Shown piece by piece: positions 5,432 through 5,695 of a DNA stretch of 5,695 nt. Below the pieces are notes generated by a model. It saw only the letters and a program-made list of their open reading frames with translations. It made no database searches and was not told the origin of the DNA. Origin of the DNA: Alphaproteobacteria bacterium (lineage in GTDB: Bacteria > Pseudomonadota > Alphaproteobacteria > UBA828); contig JAJDVB010000207.1 in NCBI GenBank assembly GCA_022826345.1, forward strand, positions 1-5,695. The letters are read 5' to 3'. Positions within the stretch are counted from its first letter, which is position 1. The number at the start of each line of letters is the position of its first letter. A program made the translations under genes and the position numbers.

Positions 5432-5695
5432 CGCATGGTGGGGCTCGCGCCGTCGGCCTCGGCCGCGCGCACGCTGAGCACCGAATCCGGCATCGGGTCG
5501 GAGACCCTGCAACGCTTCCTCGCCCGCAACGCGGGCGTCGCCGAAGGGAGGCTCACGAAGAAGGGCGCGCGGGAGATGCGCGCGGCATTCGCGAAGACGG
5601 TGCTGGTGGTCGACGAGGGCTCGCTCGCCTCCACCGTCCAGGCCCGGGACCTGCTCCGCATCGCCGGTGCGCTGCGCGTCCCGAAGCTGGTGCTG
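5432..5695 (+). pseudogene. In-frame continuation of the relaxase helicase after the amber codon, running off the window
   Basis: The 88 codons after the TAG stay in the relaxase frame and read as normal RecD-like helicase: VGLAPSASAA directly after the interruption, then the Walker B motif VLVVDEGSLAS (Asp-Glu), and RVPKLVL at the edge. Walker A and Walker B therefore fall on opposite sides of the stop. An ATG at 5435 could restart translation: AAGGG lies at 5423-5427, seven bases before it, so a separate helicase polypeptide is conceivable. Intact MobF proteins run roughly 900-1100 residues or more, so several hundred codons should follow. Whether those are intact cannot be seen. Confidence 0.8.

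Larger units (their letters stand above)
1..5695. mobile_element. Internal part of an integrative conjugative/mobilizable element (no ends visible)
   Basis: A tyrosine recombinase, a cargo-like gene pair of different base composition, and a relaxase operon with a candidate origin of transfer lie in under 6 kb, the usual content of an integrative conjugative or mobilizable element. Neither boundary is visible: no tRNA gene, no clear attachment-site duplication and no transposase are present. By hand count the integrase sample 421-480 has 47 G/C of 60, the relaxase sample 4561-4620 has 45 of 60, and the phospholipase sample 1381-1440 has only 27 of 60. The middle block was therefore probably acquired separately. 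That integrase and relaxase belong to one element is inferred from proximity alone. Confidence 0.5.

Noticed and set aside
3683..5512. Long - strand open frame of 609 codons opposite the relaxase
   Set aside because: It is a high-GC shadow: Arg/Gly/Ala-rich with no domain, opposite a + strand gene with catalytic motifs.

Overview
The window looks like part of an integrative and conjugative or mobilizable element in a GC-rich proteobacterium, probably an alphaproteobacterium. The basis is base composition, the style of the integrase and relaxase, and gene order. This is inference: no rRNA, tRNA or housekeeping gene fixes the host.

Left part (1-953, + strand): the 3' portion of a tyrosine recombinase with every catalytic residue in place. 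Its reading frame is open to the window edge, so its N-terminal arm lies outside. A 110-base convergent gap (954-1063) follows.

Middle part (1064-2771, - strand): a two-gene unit of clearly lower GC than its surroundings. A small beta-rich PEGA-like protein comes first. Thirteen bases later a patatin-like phospholipase lipoprotein begins, whose best start is a TTG behind a strong GGAGG site. I read this pair as cargo carried between the integrase and the transfer genes.

Right part (2772-5695, + strand): a 346-base intergenic region holds a dense cluster of inverted repeats and 10-base-phased direct repeats. It is a candidate origin of transfer, with a terminator-like hairpin to its left. Three genes follow, coupled by stop/start overlaps (ATGA, then TGATG): a 38-residue ORF, a two-helix membrane protein, and a MobF (TrwC/TraI-type) relaxase-helicase. 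The order oriT, small gene, membrane gene, relaxase parallels oriT-trwA-trwB-trwC of plasmid R388. Two things are wrong for a working conjugation module. The membrane protein in the TrwB slot has no ATPase domain. The relaxase has an in-frame amber codon at 5429-5431, just after its Walker A motif, and the same frame resumes with the helicase Walker B motif and runs off the window. The transfer module therefore looks decayed or remodelled, while the integrase looks intact as far as it is visible.

I do not see a clearly new multi-gene system. The points most worth checking are the amber-split relaxase, the ATPase-less coupling-protein-like gene, the candidate oriT, and the phospholipase/PEGA-like cargo pair.
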